63,895 nucleotides of DNA from Triparma columacea. Taxonomy: Eukaryota; Sar; Bolidophyceae; Parmales; Triparmaceae. A model generated the notes under the pieces. It was not told where the DNA came from. It did no database searches and saw nothing but the letters and a program-made list of their open reading frames with translations. Location: the NCBI GenBank assembly GCA_030267965.1, contig BRYA01000984.1, positions 1 through 63,895 on the forward strand, read 5' to 3'. Below are positions 41,583 to 52,620 of the stretch, piece after piece. Numbering within the stretch: position 1 is the first letter of the stretch; each line of letters starts with the position of its first letter. A program made the translations under genes and the position numbers.

Positions 41583-44500
41583 ATGAATTTTCCAATAGAC
41601 TCGATGGCTTTCACGCCATCAGAGGCTGAAAGTAGGCGTCACATGACACCTTCCGTGCCCATGTCGAATGTCCAGGTTCTTAATGGCGACATGAGCCTAC
41701 CAAGTTCATCTCTCCAACTGTCTGCGATGCAAAGCAAAGTAGGTAACATTGATCTTCCGAGCATGCCGAAACTTGATTCGATAGGAGCGGGTAGTGGCGT
41801 GTCGAAATATGAGCTCCCTCCCGGTTTCAAGAAACCTGGCACGGTTTTGGGGACTATTGAGAAGGGTGTCGCAACAGGGAATGTGAGCATCCAACAATTA
41901 GGAGAGCAGAGCACGCCGAATTTCAACGAGGCATCGCTGTCGGAGGGTGGTTTCGGGGCTCAGAATTCTTCCGTCCCAAATTTGCAGAATTTCGGGGGGC
42001 GATTATCCTCTGGACTACCTCCTAATGTGGCCATGCCAAACATCGTCGACATGAACGGAATGGCCACGCAGGCCGTAGATCACATATCCTCTTTTGATAT
42101 CTCGAGAAAAAACTTTACGCCTATCCCTGGCAGTAGCCCTTCCACACCCATGCTTGGTGCTTCACCGATCCACCATCGCAGCGTTTCGAGGAAGACAAAG
42201 TTTTCGACGATTTCACTGGTTTCGACGTTGGGCTTGGGACCAAATCAAACCAATCATGATGATTCTGACGATGGTGGAGGCTGGAGCACTGGGGAAGATA
42301 ATGAAGATGAAGGTGATGATTTCTCAGACGAGGAGGAGAAGCCCCCCGGGAAGCAGACTGACGCGCAGAAATTGGAGGACCTACAGGCGCAGGCTATTTT
42401 TTCTCTTGTCGAAGACGTTCCTATAGTGGGACGAAACGGGCCGTCCGTAGCTAAGCTACTCTTCTTGACGAATAGGCAGGGGAGGCTCATAGACTTCGCA
42501 GACCTGGATAAGTTCACTGAGGCCATGGACATACATCCGAAGCCAAAGCTCGTCATGAACTTTATGCCAAGCTTCTCTTCGCATTCGAAGGTACAGAGCA
42601 ACTATAATCATTGGAAGTATCAAGGAAAGAAAATTGGCTACGGCCATGGATACGTTACGGCAGCGAAGAAGGACGATCTTGATGCTACTGACAGGAAGAT
42701 TGGAGTTTTTTTGAGGGAGGTGAGATAAAGGACCTTGTTTGGACTTTTTGAGCTTAACACGCGACACGACAGTATGCAATTCCTTACCTCCCCACCGCTC
42801 TCCTCCACCTCTCCCTCCTTCCCTCCCCTAAGACTGTCCTACCTATGGCGATTCAAACCAACGCACTCATCCTACTCACGTTCGACCACTGCAACCTCTC
42901 AAAAGCCATGGGTGAGCTGGTGGCATCCGAAGCCGCTAAGACCTCTGGTCGTCTCCCCTTCACTGTTATAAACGTCGGCTTCGCGACGGCCTACAATGAA
43001 CAGTCCCAAAAGGTCGGCAGCATATGCCACCAGCTAAGGGTTGGGAGCAAGAGGTGGAAAGCCGCGGAGGGAAGAGTCAAAAGGGCGATACAGAACGAGT
43101 ATGGCAAACTGGGGGTCAACAACATTCAGAAGATATCCCCGCCACACGGGTGCACACACTACATTATACTAGACTCCGTTAAGGATCCGAGCGGGGAAGG
43201 TAGCGGGCCGAGCTTGAGCGTGTCGAGGGAGGTCGGGAGGAGCTTGCAGAAGAACTTGGTAGAAGCGTTCGCCAAGGACCTCCCGTCCATTGCGTTTCAG
43301 ACTCAGAGCCATCACAACGGTTTTGACGGGATGTTGAGCACCTCGAACTATGTAGAGAGGGGGATGCCACTACTGCTGATCGACAGCAGGAGCATTAACT
43401 ACGAGAGCCCTTGCAACTCGTTGAAGGATGCCGAGAAGAGACTGATTGAGATCGAGGAGGAGGTGAGAATGGGCCAGAAATATAATGAAAGGCATAGTGA
43501 AGCGACGACCCCGGTACGAAATTCTCAGAGAGCGTTTGCCCACTAACTTATCGCTTCGTTCCCGCTCGCAGCTCTCCGGTTCAGGCAAGATCAACTTCTA
43601 TCATGCCTCTACATGGTCATTCCTTCATACCGTTATCCAGAAAATGTGCGCGGCGTCGGACGCGATTTCTACACCTGGCGAGTCTTTGACTCAAGGTAAA
43701 GAGGTGCGTATTAAGAGAGAGAAGTAAAAGAGCGACTCAAGAAGGATGCTCAAGGGTGTCGTAACATAAGCCCACATTAACATGACCTCCTCTTTGCAGC
43801 TCTGGAGGGTCCTCAAGGACCGTAGGGAGAAGGAAAAGAAGATGGAGAAGGAAGAGGGGGGTGTGGTGAGCTTGGATGCATCTGTGGGCAAGAAGACGAA
43901 AAAGGCCGACACCAAGTCGCTGGTGGAGAAGGCCGTGGAAATCATGATGAAGGTAGAGAAAGTTAGGGAGATTAATGACGACAACGCGAGAACAGGGCAG
44001 GAACTTGCCTACCTGAGGGAACTGAAGAGGAAGGTGAGCAGTGCTTCTAGCATTAAGACCATTGACGCAATCCTCGAGAAGGCGTGCCAGAGATGGGTCC
44101 TGATTGGGGGGAAGGTGGGCGGCAGGCTCAATCAGCTCGTCAAGCACAACGACGTCTTTGAGCCGGCGGAATTTTCGAAGAAGTCCAAAAGGCTTAGAGA
44201 TGAAACGGGGGAGTATATAAAGGAGATAGACGGAAGTCACAAGAAGTTCCCCGTGCCTTGGTGTGTAATAGCATGCTGCGTACAAGGAGGTGATGAGGAC
44301 GAGATGCTCCAGAAGGCAAAGACCGTCCTCGAGGATTGCATCAAAAAATGGATGGACGTGAAGCCAATCGCAGACGAAATTAAGGTCCTCTCTCAGAAAG
44401 GTCCTCTCTTAGAAGAAGACGCCCAAGCAGACGAAGATCTGGCGAAGGCAAACAATGATCGGAAGGAAGAGCTCCAGAAAATCAGTGAAAAAGGGCGACT

Positions 44501-46250
44501 TTATCTGAAGGGTTATGGGCAATACAAGGCTGAAAATTTCCCCATCAATAAATACGTTGCTGCGATGAGTATGCTAGATAGCAAGAGTATGTACTCGAAG
44601 AACCTGTGCGACATAGACGGGATTAAGGCGACGCTTAAAAAGGTCGCAAAGATTGACAGGCTCCCGGACGACAATAGCCACGAGGGAATGCAGATAGTCC
44701 AAATGGCTTGGGATAAAGTGGACATATTCAATTCTTCGTCGTCTTCTTTCAAGGTGGTTGCCAAAATTTCTTACGTTGCCCTGTTGGTGCTCGGGCTTGC
44801 CGTCAGTGTGGTGACAGTCATTAGCCTCAACGATGCCCCTTTCTTTCCCGTCGAGAAAACTGACACCATAGTTATGGGACTAACACTTGCGGGATCGGCC
44901 GTCACGGCGTACATAAATTATGCCTCGCCCACGACAAAGTGGATGCAGCTTCGGGGGGCTTCTTTGATGTTGGAGGGAGAGATTTGGAGGTGAGGATAGA
45001 CGAAGTGAGGAGACAATGTATAACACGTATATAAGACGGAAACTAACCAAATCGGTCTTTGCAGGTTTAGGACTCGGAGTGGACAATATGCTAATGCGTC
45101 GACTAACTCTACTAGTCAGAGGCCGGCCGAGGAAAAGCTCCAGGATGTGAGCGAGATGATTAAGCAGCACGTCCTCAAGAGTGCGAATGTTATGAACACA
45201 GGTTTCTTGAGCAAGTTCGACGGGCTCATCAAGGAGCTGGATACCACTAACCCCACGCTGCCGGGATCCGCAACTATCAAGCGTATCATGGGCGTCATTA
45301 GTAGGGTGCACCCCGACGGATCCTACGACGTATCTCTCAACAGTAATGGGATGAAGACCACCCTCGGCAACGTGAGAGGGCACAACATAACGAGGAGCGA
45401 CAGTAAGTCTGATATTTCAAAACAAGATTCTCACTCTCACCTTGAAGAGTTCTCCAAGCTTGAAGAAGGTGCCAAGGTTGAAGTCGAGGCAGAGGATGAG
45501 GCAGGGATGCTGAAGCTTGGATGGAACTCGAGAAGAAAGTTGGCAAAGATCTATAAACATGGCCAGTACGAGGGTGCGTCCGTTGGGGGTACCTTCGGTC
45601 AAGCAAACAAACTCGGAAAGAAGAGGAGAGAGGGGGTGCTGGAGGACGATCACCACTGCCCCTTGACGGCGGATGGTTATTTGAAATTGAGGGTCAAGCC
45701 ACAGCTTGCGTTCTACCAGTCACGCCTTCCCCGGTACGGGAGGATGAGGGGCTTCTTTGAGACGGGGTTGCTCGTCGGGAGGTGAGCTTGAGCGGCGAGC
45801 GCAGCGGAGAGCGAAGTGGCGAGCGAAGTGGCGAGTCGCGGAAACGGTGGACAGGAGCACTGCTACGCGCTTTTTTGCTAACAAGCCCCCTTGCGTTTGT
45901 TGCTTCGCTTTGCTCATTGCAGCCTCACGGGAACCCTGCTGGCTTTTCTGAATCTTTCAAAATGGGCCGCGATCCCCGCGGCTATCGTTGGGTGTCTGAC
46001 TGCATATGCTGAGTTCCACGGCACAGAGAAGAAGCTCATGCGGTTCTCCGACTCGATCAACAGTATAGATTCCATACTCCTTTGGTGGCGGACTCTTACT
46101 GACGTAGAGAAGGCTAGCATGAAGAATATCAATGAGTTGATAGAGAGTTGTGAGGGTGTCTTCATGAGCGAGAGGCAAGCATGGGTGAGCTCCTCGATCA
46201 AGGCCAACCAGAAGGGGGGGAAGGATGATGGGGGGGAAGATAGCGAGTGA
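41583..46250 (+). CDS. SLOG-SLATT-SLATT-like membrane protein (1377 aa)
   Basis: Exons 41583-42719, 42833-43462, 43572-43703, 43800-44989, 45065-45781 and 45923-46250; all phases match. Residues 1-240 are disordered, with an acidic run. Residues about 290-560 align by eye with the TRPM-type SLOG (LSDAT) domain: HPKPKLVMNF, then AIQTNALILLTFDHC leading to LSKAMGELVASEA and PFTVINVGFATAYNE, a GCTHYIILDS strand and a late GMPLLLIDSR. The glycine-rich nucleotide signatures are replaced. A coiled coil (about 600-700) follows. Residues about 950-1035 hold two TM helices and then PTTKWMQLRGASLMLEGEIW and RFRTRSGQY. Residues about 1245-1365 hold a second TM pair (LLAFLNLSKWAAIPAAIVGC) and a helical tail with SERQAW. 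Both match the shape of SLATT/DUF4231 modules, which pair with SLOG sensors. A stimulus-gated membrane effector is inferred. Confidence 0.7.
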
Positions 46251-46407
46251 TAAAACAAAACAAAACAAATTCCAGCGCAAAAGGGCCCTTTCGTCTAGAC
46301 TTCGTCTCATCCCAACCTGCCCCCCCGCTCTTAGCCTCTCCTCCGCATCGTCTCCTTCCATCTTCCTTTTCGGAATACCTGCTCCATGCTAAGCCCTCTC
46401 CATGTAC

Positions 46408-48647
46408 TTAACCCCCCCCACGTCCCTTCATGTAGTTGACACCGTGTCCGAGTTTCCCCCTCCTGGCTCCGTTGTTGGCGATGTCCATGGCGTTGCCCAT
46501 CATTCCTGACATTCCTCCTCCTCCCTGCCTGCCCTGCTGGGCCTGGGGTTGAGCCCCGGGCTGCTCGGACTTGGGGTTGCGGACAGTCTCGTCGATTGAG
46601 AGTATCACGCAGGCGGCCTCGCCGGCGGCGGCGAGGGAGTTGATCTTGTTGATGGAAGGCTCCCACACGCCAGACTCGTACGTATCGCAAATGCCCCCCT
46701 CTGCAATGTTGACTCCGAACCACTTGCCGCCTTCCTGCTCGTGAAAGTGCTTCTTGCGGAGAGCGTTGAGGATGTCGGTAGCGTCGTACCCTGCGTTGTC
46801 AGCAAGCTGGCGAGGGACAATCTGCGGAGAGCGGAGAGTTGTTGGTGTGTTAGGGTTGTTGTAGTGGGGTGATGCTAAGGGGAAAGTTCAGGACAAGAGG
46901 CATGGATATGTATCTGGTCACAATGCGGATATTCTGTCAATTCTCACCTCGAGGGCCCTGGCGAAGGACTGCATAACGAGTTGTCCCTTGCCCTCAATCT
47001 TGAGTGACTCCTCGCGGAGGACCTTGGCGACTTCCATCTCGACGGCTCCTCCGCCTGCGACGATTGCCTGGGACTTGAGGGAGCGCTTGACGACCATGAT
47101 GGCGTCGTGCATGGACCTGTGGGACTCCTCGATGAACTGTTCCGACCCTCCCCTGAGCACGATGGTGGCGGTCTCCTTTGAGACGCACTCGGTGAAGAGG
47201 TTGAACCTCTCGTCTCCGATCTGCTTCTCCTCGAACATTCCGCAGTTTCCGATTACTTCGGCATTGATCCCGTTGGTGGAGGTCTGGATGACAGCTCCAG
47301 TGGCCTTCCCGACCCTGACCATGTCGCCAACGTCGACGCGGCCGGCGCAGAAGAGGCCCTTGTCGGCAAAGTACTGGGTGGCGAGGTCTGAGACGTGAAG
47401 GTGAAGAGAAAAGCGAGAGTTTATCGGAGAGGGGTGCGTTCGCGTTAGTGGGTTGAAGCTGTTGCATTCGGTTAGATGAGGCGACGTTCAGTAGCAGGTA
47501 CTCACCTCCGATGGGGAGCTTGGAGAGGACGATGTTGGCTCCGCAGTCAACACACTTGTCTAGCTTCTCGTAAATGACGTTCCACTCCGCGTCAACGATA
47601 CTCTGGTACTGGTCGGGATCCGTGATCCTGACCTCGGCGTTTTCCTTCTCGCTCTTGAGCTCGAGCTCGACGTTGAGGAGGAGGATCTTGGGGTTGATGA
47701 ACTTCTTGGTCATCTGCTCGTGCCCGGCGTAGGAGAAGGTCTTCTTGAAGGCGACTCCCTTTACGAGGAAGGAGGAACGAACCTCTCCTCCGGGGACCTT
47801 CTTAACAGCGATAAGGTTGAGGTCGGAGAGGTCGGACTTAAGGCCGCTGACGGCCTCGACGACCATGGGGGCGAAGAGATCCTGGTGGGAGGAAATGAGC
47901 TTGGAGTTGAGGGCGGTACCGGCGCATTTGAGGAGCATCTCCTTTCCCTTCTCGCCCTCGAAGGGGACCGCGAGCTTCTTTACGGTTTCTACGGCGAGCT
48001 TAGCGGACTGGCGCATGTAGCGAATGAGGACCTGGGGGTGCACCCCGGCCTCGACGAATTCCTTAACCTGCTTAAGCATCTCAGCAGCGAGGAGCACCAC
48101 GGAGGTGGTTCCGTCTCCGACCTCGGCGTCCTGACTCATACTGATGTCGACGAGGGTCTTGGCGGCGGGGTGAGCGATCTCTAGGAGGGCCATTATGGTA
48201 GCTCCATCGTTCGAGATGGTAACCTTGCGACCATCAAACACTAGCTTGTCCATACCGCGGGGGCCGAGAGTGGTCTTCACGGCCTCGGCTACCGCCTGGC
48301 AGGCATTGATGTTCGAGATAAGCTGGGGCTTGCCTGGAGGGGTGGGATTTTTTAAGTTTCGTGGAGGGGCGGGGGGAAGGTGTGTTAGGGTTAGTGATGG
48401 GGGGGGAGTGGGGGGTCAATTATGGGTCGGAAGGATGGTAATGTAGAGTATGAGTTAGATACAGTGCAAGGTCGGGAGATAAAGTATCAAGGGGCTGTGT
48501 TTCTTTAAAATCGGCAGCACGCTGGAAAACGCGATATTGAAATTATCTCAGTGACAAAACATATTGCGCACCTTGTGACGTGTCGGTACCCTCTCGTAAC
48601 AAAATAATTCCGGGGCGGCCCATCGAGGGACCCATTTGAGGCATCAT
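46408..48647 (-). CDS. CCT7: CCT7, chaperonin TCP-1 eta subunit (585 aa)
   Basis: Exons 48647-48572, 48333-47506, 47387-46948 and 46821-46408, phases 1, 1 and 0. The short first exon gives [14 protein letters not shown], joined to [20 protein letters not shown], the eta-type N-terminus. ATP-binding marks are [19 protein letters not shown] and [14 protein letters not shown], with [17 protein letters not shown] in the second half. The apical segment [20 protein letters not shown] is present. The tail is Gly/Met-rich ([14 protein letters not shown]) and basic ([14 protein letters not shown]), longer than in animals. The eight-subunit CCT ring folds actin and tubulin in the cytosol. Tandem ATGs open the first exon. 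Confidence 0.97.
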
Positions 48648-49238
48648 CTTGGGATATTGGTGTTGGTTTGGTTTTTTGGAGCCCAAATTGAAATAAGAAG
48701 TCTTCTCCGGCTTCGGCCAGAGGGGCACAAAAATGAGAGAGGTGTGTGGTGGAGATGTTGAAGTGAGATGAAGACGTGAAACGTTTCTTTTTTACTTGTC
48801 CTGCGTATACCATTAAGTAACGCCATCCCCGCGATGATTTGCTTTAACATATTGAAACTGAACCTAAAATGTCTCTCCTGCTTCCTCTTCGTCACGATCG
48901 GGGGCACGAAGTGGCTGGGAAGGCGGCGTGGAATATGTTTGAAGTAAGAGTTGGGTCTACGATTAGGGCAGGGCTTGTAGTGGTTTCAAAAAAGGATTAA
49001 TGTTTGAATATTGAAGCACAGCCTTTGGCTGCTCCGCTCCTTTCGGCTAATTAGTCACCCTACTATCTTCCAAGTTTAACTTCGGGAAGCGCTTCCACAC
49101 CCCCCCCGTCCCTATTCTCTTTCACGTACCGCAAACTCCCCACCCTCAATTCCCGTCCGTTTTCCCTCCATCCTCCCCACCCCACATTGACACCTTTCTT
49201 CCCGACACCTCATAAGTTTTAATTATCCATAAACCACA
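48648..49238. other. Divergent intergenic region, CCT7 and PAP2-like genes
   Basis: About 590 bp. Nearest CCT7 it keeps the exon-1 frame open (48648-48728) but has no upstream ATG. The part from 49085 to 49205 is C/T-rich, like other leaders. TTTCGGCTAATTAG near 49039 and an AT-rich patch at 48975-49010 are the only other features. No gene is supported. Confidence 0.5.
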
Positions 49239-49991
49239 ATGAAAGCCCACACCTCTGAAATATTCATACATCAACGGGGAGGATCGATCCCCTCCCCCCC
49301 CCCGAATTTGTACGACCTCCCCCCCTCAACCCACATCACTCCAACTGCCGGACATATTTACCCTTACCCTTTCCCTCTCCCTTCCCTCCGTACGGTATTT
49401 CTAACGTACACACTTTTCGGGTTTATTTACCTCTTCACTCTCCACCACGGTGACGCTGTTTTCCTTAAGGATCCCCGTCCTCCTCTTAAGGATCTCGGTT
49501 TCGCTCATCTCCCCCATCTCCCCCCCGCCGGTGAAGTCTGTGACGTGTTCGCCACCATCGTAATATTCACCGTCGCAGGATACCTCGCTTACACCGGTGA
49601 TTACCCCGCGTTCAGGTGGGGTTTGCTTGACCTGGCTGTAGGGAAGCTTGTTTCGATAACGTTGCACTCATCTACGCTAATGCCTGAATCAAGGAACGTC
49701 ATACCTTCACCGACCCCTGTCATTGGGGGACTTATGGGGGGAAGTACAGATAGACTTATGTCAAACCATGTCTACGAGCTGGGCGTCGCGCTGCATATAG
49801 CGCAGGGATTGGGGTGGATCAGAAGCACACCGGAAAGACTGGCGATCCTGATGGCATTTAGCTGTGGGATTCTTATGAGTAGAGGACATTATACGGTGGA
49901 TGTTGTGCTGGCGTGGTGGTGCATGGCGGTTGTGGGTAGGTTGGGGTTCAAGTATAGAAAGAGTGGGGGGGGGGGGGAAGAGGTGGATTGA
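49239..49991 (+). CDS. PAP2/sphingomyelin-synthase-like membrane enzyme (250 aa)
   Basis: Single exon from ATG 49239. The N-terminal 55 residues are Pro-rich and cytosolic. Five or six TM segments follow (TVFLTYTLFGFIYLFTLH, VFATIVIFTVAGYLAYTG and others). Two phosphatase-like motifs of the lipid-phosphatase C-terminal group (PAP2_C) are seen: GGSTDRLMSNHVYELG, with the His that takes part in catalysis, and SRGHYTVDVVLAWW, with the HYTxDV triad His and Asp. Sphingomyelin synthases, inositol-phosphorylceramide synthases and related enzymes share this arrangement. The exact substrate cannot be read from sequence. The C-terminus is a short Gly-rich tail. Confidence 0.78.
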   Translation: MKAHTSEIFIHQRGGSIPSPPPNLYDLPPSTHITPTAGHIYPYPFPLPSLRTVFLTYTLFGFIYLFTLHHGDAVFLKDPRPPLKDLGFAHLPHLPPAGEVCDVFATIVIFTVAGYLAYTGDYPAFRWGLLDLAVGKLVSITLHSSTLMPESRNVIPSPTPVIGGLMGGSTDRLMSNHVYELGVALHIAQGLGWIRSTPERLAILMAFSCGILMSRGHYTVDVVLAWWCMAVVGRLGFKYRKSGGGGEEVD

Positions 49992-50094
49992 AGGGGGGGG
50001 GCCATTGTGGGGAACACGTAACATAAACGTGCATTGGTTTTGGTAAGGGGATAAAGCCGAACGGATTATTGTACAATATAGGTCCCCTCTCTCG

Positions 50095-50646
50095 CTAAAA
50101 CTCGTCGTCCTCGAATCTCTTCCTCGTCTTCTCATATTCCTCCTTGGTCATGGGCTTCTCCTTCTTCGGCGGTGCCCTGACCTTGATGTTAGACTCCATC
50201 CTCTTCAACATACTCTGGGAGCGACGGGCATAAGTAACCATCGCGAAAGAGGAGGCGACGATCAATAAACCGAGGGGCATAGCCCATGCTCCTAGGGAGA
50301 GGGGGGAGGGATAATTTTTTGTGGATGGGGGTAAAGGTGTGAGTACTTTTTACGTAGGCGATAAGACGGGTCCCACTCTCCCCGGATTTGAGGAGTTTTA
50401 GGTCGTCAAGTTGCTGCTCTTCATCTCACCTATAGAAGAGTCCTGGTTGGTATTTGAGGAAGAGGTTGAAATTGGGAATGGAGGAAGGTATTCTCCTGTT
50501 ATACTATGTTTTCCTCTTTTGTTAGTGTCAATATCATCCAATGATGTAGTATTGTATGATATGTGAGGTGATGAGGAGATATTTTGGACACTAAAGTCAA
50601 GACATCGAGGGGATTCTTTGTTCATCTTGGACAAAAAGCTGAACAT
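50095..50646 (-). CDS. Small single-pass membrane protein (137 aa), unknown
   Basis: Exons 50646-50430 and 50291-50095, phase 1, intron 138 bp with a CCCTAG acceptor. Residues 1-72 are Ser/Asn/Thr-rich and polar. Then one TM helix (AWAMPLGLLIVASSFAMVTY) is followed by a basic, charged tail (SMLKRMESNIKVRAPPKKEK, ending KRFEDDEF). The tail resembles small mitochondrial inner-membrane or ER tail-anchored factors, but no family is recognised. The reading is supported by phase agreement and by the helix spanning the junction. Confidence 0.6.
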
Positions 50647-50807
50647 TTTGGTTCAGATGCTTGTATGTATGGATTAGGGCGTTGAGATGGAGCTCAGTGG
50701 CCTAAGTTTTTAATTATTTTCGCTTTAAATTGAAGAAATGAGTGTTAATTCCGATTGATTGAGAACTGAAGAAGGAAGGGCAAATTTATCCAAATCCGTA
50801 AGGGGGC

Positions 50808-52391
50808 ATGACGCTTCTCAAAACAGCTCTCTTACTCCTCCTACTCAAGTCACTTCAATCTTTCTCTCCATGGGCGATCCCAAGGTGTCGAATTGGGTTG
50901 AAACCAAACCCCGACATAACAGCGACAGGTCAATCCATTCTATTTTCAACGCCTATAAAGGCAACTACAGCTAATAGCATACCGGAAGCGATACAACCTC
51001 TCCAACAAAGAGGTGTTAACATCCTAGGAGTCGAGGCAAATGAGGTAATAGGTGAGATACAAACATACCAGCAACACAAACATACCAGCAACCCACCCCT
51101 TGCCCTAACTCTTTCGACCCTTCCCTCAACATTTTCAAACTCCACCCCTCCCCCCCGTGTTAGGCTTCCAGTGCGCATTTTGGTCCCTCCTGGAGTCTTC
51201 CATCAGCAATCCTTCAGCATCAGAGGTGGCTGTAGTATTCGAGCAGCTCCCATCCTCTGCAGTGGAGGCTTTGGCAAATGATTTTAAAAGCCTTCAGGGG
51301 CAAAAAAGGCTCATGGACCACCTTCCTGAATTCGGGAGAGGTGAGATGAGAACGAGAGGGGAGAGAGGAGAGAAGTAAAGTGAAGTATTCATAGTTCTCA
51401 TATCCCCACTTCACTAATCCTATTCCTTCCCCACCCCACAACAGTGAAACTATCAGCAACTCCCCTTACTTGCCCCGTCGGCGCCGTCCTCCTGATCACC
51501 TCAGAGAAGGAGAACCCACTTACAACCCCGCCACCTCCTCCTTCACCCACTATACCAGAGTCACAATGTGTTTCCTCCCTGAAGTCCTTCGTTTCAAGAA
51601 TCGTCGTCCGCGGCGCGTGTCCTTACACCGACTCCACCTCCATCGCCGCAACGTCAATCCCCGGTGTCACCCCCGGACCCGTCGGTTACAGGTACTCCTC
51701 TGAATCCAACGCTGCGGGTGTAATGAAAGTCTTCTGGGAGAACTGCCTCGAGCTTTACAGCACCCCCGAGTCGTCTCTATCTACCATCCTCCTCTCCCTC
51801 CCTTCCGTCGCACCCTGGGAAGACGGTCCTACCGGTCACTCCCGTTTCGCATCCATCGTAGAGGTGGTATCACGTTACTTATGTTTCTTCAAAGCCGACT
51901 CCACCTTTGGTCTCGTTCACTTCCATCCTCGCTACGACAGGGACAAGATCCACCCGACCGACAAGCCGAGCTACGGGAACCTGCCACCGCAGGACTGGAT
52001 AAACCCGATGATCAAACACTTGGGGGGGGACGAGGTACTCGAAGAGGAAGAGCGAGCACTTGCTAACTACCAGAGGAGGGCGCCGTATACTATGATTAAT
52101 ATACTCAGGGCGAGTCAATTAGATGCCGCGACGGGGGGGAAGAGCATTGTTAAGATGAAGGTTGGTGAGGACGAAGTTGAAGCAAGGTGAGTTACGTGTG
52201 GTGGTGTATGGAATGGTGTGGGGCTGGAAGCTTTGCGAGAATTTGGCATTAACACATGGCGCTATTTTTTGGTCACAGCGGGATCAACACTTACGTCAGG
52301 AACGCACGCAAGATGAGGGACATTGGGGAGACTGAACTCGCTAGAGCTCTTAAGGTGGAGATAGCGGGGGAGGGGGGGGAACAACAACAAG

Positions 52392-52434
<43 letters not shown>

Positions 52435-52537
52435 GACTACTGAGGAATCGGCGGAGCAATGGACGAGGTACTACTCTGAGGAGCATTCTAGGCACTACCT
52501 TCACAACGAAAAGACTGGGGAAACTAGGTGGGAATAA
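50808..52537 (+). CDS. DUF1415 protein with polyQ and a WW domain, probable plastid leader (473 aa)
   Basis: Exons 50808-51051, 51164-51340, 51445-52186 and 52279-52537, phases 1, 1 and 2. A signal-peptide-like start (LLKTALLLLLLKSLQS) is followed by FSPW and a basic, Ser/Thr-rich stretch, like the F-at-cleavage bipartite presequences of heterokont plastid proteins. The main domain matches bacterial DUF1415: IVVRGACPYTDSTS near its start, ELYSTPESSLSTILLSLPS, LVHFHPRYD and RRAPYTMINILRASQLDAA (compare RSPYPTLHLLRE in bacteria). After a polyQ run (15 or more Gln) the C-terminus is a WW domain (WTRYYSEEHSRHYLHNEKTG then ETRW). DUF1415 function is not known to me. The WW fusion suggests binding to a proline-rich partner. 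Confidence 0.8.
52380..52435 (+). repeat. CAA trinucleotide run (polyQ)
   Basis: About 18 CAA/CAG codons in the last exon of the DUF1415-WW gene. Nearly all are CAA, a slippage-prone array. Confidence 0.95.
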
Positions 52538-52620
52538 TAAGAGCATCGACTATTTTAAGCGTAAAAAGCGAGAATCCCAACATTCCATTTCCTTTCCTAT
52601 CCCACCTGCTCATCGCCACC

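Noticed and set aside
41406..42728. 440-codon frame as a separate gene next to the SLATT-like gene
   Set aside because: Its stop follows a GTGAGA donor at 42720, and the next exon joins in phase 0 at 42833 (FLRE-TVLPMAIQT), completing the SLOG-like domain; treated as one gene starting at ATG 41583.
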